Shown here piece after piece: positions 6,047 through 6,457 of a stretch of 6,457 bases of DNA. Position 1 is the first letter of the stretch. Each line of letters opens with the position of its first letter. A program made the translations under genes and the position numbers. Under the pieces are notes generated by a model, which made no database searches, was not told where the DNA came from, and saw only the letters and a program-made list of their open reading frames with translations. This DNA is from an uncultured Oscillospiraceae bacterium (GTDB taxonomy: Bacteria; Bacillota; Clostridia; Oscillospirales; Acutalibacteraceae). The DNA is taken from assembly GCA_910587835.1 (NCBI GenBank), contig CAJUNQ010000042.1, forward strand, positions 1 through 6,457. Direction: 5' to 3'.

Positions 6047-6078
6047 GGCTGGAACCTCCTCCCCGGAGGTATCCAGCC
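6047..6078 (+). terminator. Terminator-like hairpin behind the integrase gene
   Basis: GGCTGGAACCTCC (6047-6059) pairs with GGAGGT plus TCCAGCC (6065-6078), with a loop of five and a single bulged A at 6071. This gives 13 base pairs, starting 23 bases behind the integrase stop. The following bases, ATTTCCGTTCGTTT, are T-rich but not a clean U-tract. It probably ends the integrase transcript before it can run against the tRNA operon. Confidence 0.55.
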
Positions 6079-6096
6079 ATTTCCGTTCGTTTCCGC

Positions 6097-6118
6097 GTGT
6101 GGGTCACGGTGTGGGTCA
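6097..6118. repeat. Tandem direct repeat GTGTGGGTCA
   Basis: Two identical 10-base copies, at 6097-6106 and 6109-6118, have a period of 12 bases. They lie between the integrase gene and the tRNA, where integrase arm-binding sites are expected. The function is inferred from position. Confidence 0.5.
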
Positions 6119-6120
6119 AG

Positions 6121-6164
6121 ACAAAAAGTAAGTAAGCCCGGGCAGAGCCAGCACAAAAAGTAAG
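6121..6164. repeat. Direct repeat ACAAAAAGTAAG, two copies
   Basis: Identical 12-base copies at 6121-6132 and 6153-6164 are 32 bases apart, about three helical turns. The palindrome GCCCGGGC (6136-6143) lies between them. Together with the pair at 6097-6118 this makes a plausible attachment-site arm region for the integrase. Confidence 0.5.
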
Positions 6165-6239
6165 CTGGAAATATATCCGCAATATTCGTTTTTATATGCA
6201 GAACCCGAGTGAACTTAGCAGTCAAAGAAATTTGTGCAA

Positions 6240-6277
6240 ACGCAACAAAAGCCCCGCATATTTCATGCAAGGCTTTG
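6240..6277 (-). terminator. Intrinsic terminator of the tRNA operon
   Basis: Reading on the minus strand, AAAGCC-TT-GCAT (plus 6276 down to 6265) pairs with ATGC-GG-GGCTTT (plus 6259 down to 6248) around a five-base loop. The two T and two G positions form wobble pairs in RNA, giving a continuous 12-pair stem that runs into a TTTTGTTG tail. It begins five bases behind the tRNA-Tyr CCA end, a normal position for a tRNA operon. Confidence 0.75.
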
Positions 6278-6281
6278 TCAA

Positions 6282-6366
6282 TGGTGGGGGAGAGTGGATT
6301 CGAACCACTGAAGTCATCGACAACAGATTTACAGTCTGCCCCCTTTGGCCACTCGGGAACTCCCCC
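6282..6366 (-). tRNA. tRNA-Tyr (anticodon GTA)
   Basis: Complete 85-base class II tRNA on the minus strand. The acceptor stem GGGGGAG (6366-6360) pairs with CTCCCCC (6292-6286); the discriminator is A and CCA is encoded (6284-6282). The anticodon stem GCAGA/TCTGT encloses the loop CTGTAAA with anticodon GTA (plus 6330-6332). A 13-base variable arm, typical of bacterial tRNA-Tyr, follows. The T-arm AGTGG-TTCGAAT-CCACT pairs perfectly. Its 3' end faces the integrase gene, making it the likely target or neighbour of the integration event. It is transcribed after the upstream tRNA and ends at the terminator at 6240-6277. Confidence 0.97.
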
Positions 6367-6396
6367 ATAAATTATGCAATTTTATACAAGCGGTGC

Positions 6397-6418
6397 GCCC
6401 GGTTTTGGAGAACCGGGC
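6397..6418 (-). other. Hairpin in the tRNA spacer
   Basis: GCCCGGTT (6397-6404) and AACCGGGC (6411-6418) pair perfectly around a six-base loop in the 61-base spacer between the two tRNA genes. No clear T-run follows on the minus strand, so processing of the tRNA precursor is more likely than termination. Confidence 0.5.
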
Positions 6419-6427
6419 CCGTCCCGC

Positions 6428-6457
6428 TGGAGCTGGTGAACGGACTCGAACCCCTGA
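6428..6457 (-). tRNA. 3' end of a tRNA, probably tRNA-Thr (partial)
   Basis: The last bases of the window, read on the minus strand, give a T-loop TTCGAGT, the acceptor 3' strand CACCAGC, discriminator T and encoded CCA (6430-6428). The implied acceptor stem GCTGGTG with T73 fits clostridial tRNA-Thr, and Thr-Tyr tRNA pairs are common; tRNA-Gly also uses T73 and cannot be excluded without the anticodon, which lies outside the window. The T-stem AGGGG/CCGTT has a G-G mismatch at its third pair. Confidence 0.7.

Larger units (their letters stand above)
4190..6240 (+). mobile_element. Minimal integrative element or remnant (ribbon-helix-helix gene plus integrase) beside tRNA-Tyr
   Basis: A DNA-binding ribbon-helix-helix gene and a complete tyrosine integrase lie between the purF module and a convergent tRNA operon. 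The integrase is nearest the tRNA 3' end, the usual layout for elements that enter at tRNA genes. Both genes are visibly less GC-rich than asnB and purF, and the flanks carry repeat arrays typical of element ends. No relaxase, replication, phage structural or cargo gene is present, so the element is either a remnant, depends on a helper, or has its other end outside the window. The end positions given are approximate, because no duplicated attachment sequence was found. Confidence 0.5.

Noticed and set aside
3756..6208. GAACCCGA shared at 3756-3763 and 6201-6208 as possible attachment cores
   Set aside because: Eight bases in ~2.4 kb is within chance expectation and the flanks do not align.

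Overview
The window looks like a chromosome segment from an anaerobic, fairly GC-rich member of the Firmicutes (Clostridia), most plausibly a gut Oscillospiraceae or Lachnospiraceae relative. The clues are an ammonium transporter with a PII domain fused to its C-terminus, a PurF of the [4Fe-4S] type with a short propeptide, strong AGGAGG-type ribosome binding sites, CCA-encoding tRNA genes, and a Tn916/phage-type tyrosine integrase. The genus cannot be fixed from this sequence alone.

Region 1 (about 2-3704, plus strand) is a nitrogen and glutamine module. It holds the 3' end of an Amt-PII fusion gene, then a glutamine-hydrolysing asparagine synthetase (asnB, 641-2221), then amidophosphoribosyltransferase (purF, 2235-3704). 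The gaps are 66 and 13 bases, so the three are probably co-transcribed. The logic is ammonium entry and its sensing by PII, followed by two enzymes that spend the amide nitrogen of glutamine, on asparagine and on the first committed step of purine synthesis. A hairpin-forming sequence lies between the Amt-PII gene and asnB.

Region 2 (3705-4324) has no convincing gene. Its GC-rich left part (3705-4150) is full of small perfect inverted repeats and reads like a structured or repetitive intergenic element. Its right part (4200-4305) carries three copies of a bipartite repeat plus a 9-bp inverted repeat, directly upstream of the next gene.

Region 3 (about 4200-6240) is a very small integrative element or the remnant of a larger one. 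It holds a ribbon-helix-helix DNA-binding protein (4325-4729) and a complete tyrosine integrase (4869-6023) with all six catalytic residues. An 11-bp inverted repeat surrounds a candidate integrase promoter and touches its ribosome binding site. Behind the integrase come a terminator-like hairpin and two pairs of direct repeats, as expected for an attachment region. No relaxase, replication, structural or cargo gene is present.

Region 4 (6240-6457, minus strand) is a tRNA operon reading towards the element: the 3' end of a tRNA that is probably tRNA-Thr, an intergenic hairpin, a complete tRNA-Tyr(GTA), and a good intrinsic terminator. The integrase lies next to the 3' end of the tRNA, the classic arrangement for tRNA-targeting integrases. 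However, no second copy of the tRNA 3' end is visible in the window, so the crossover point and the left end are unproven.
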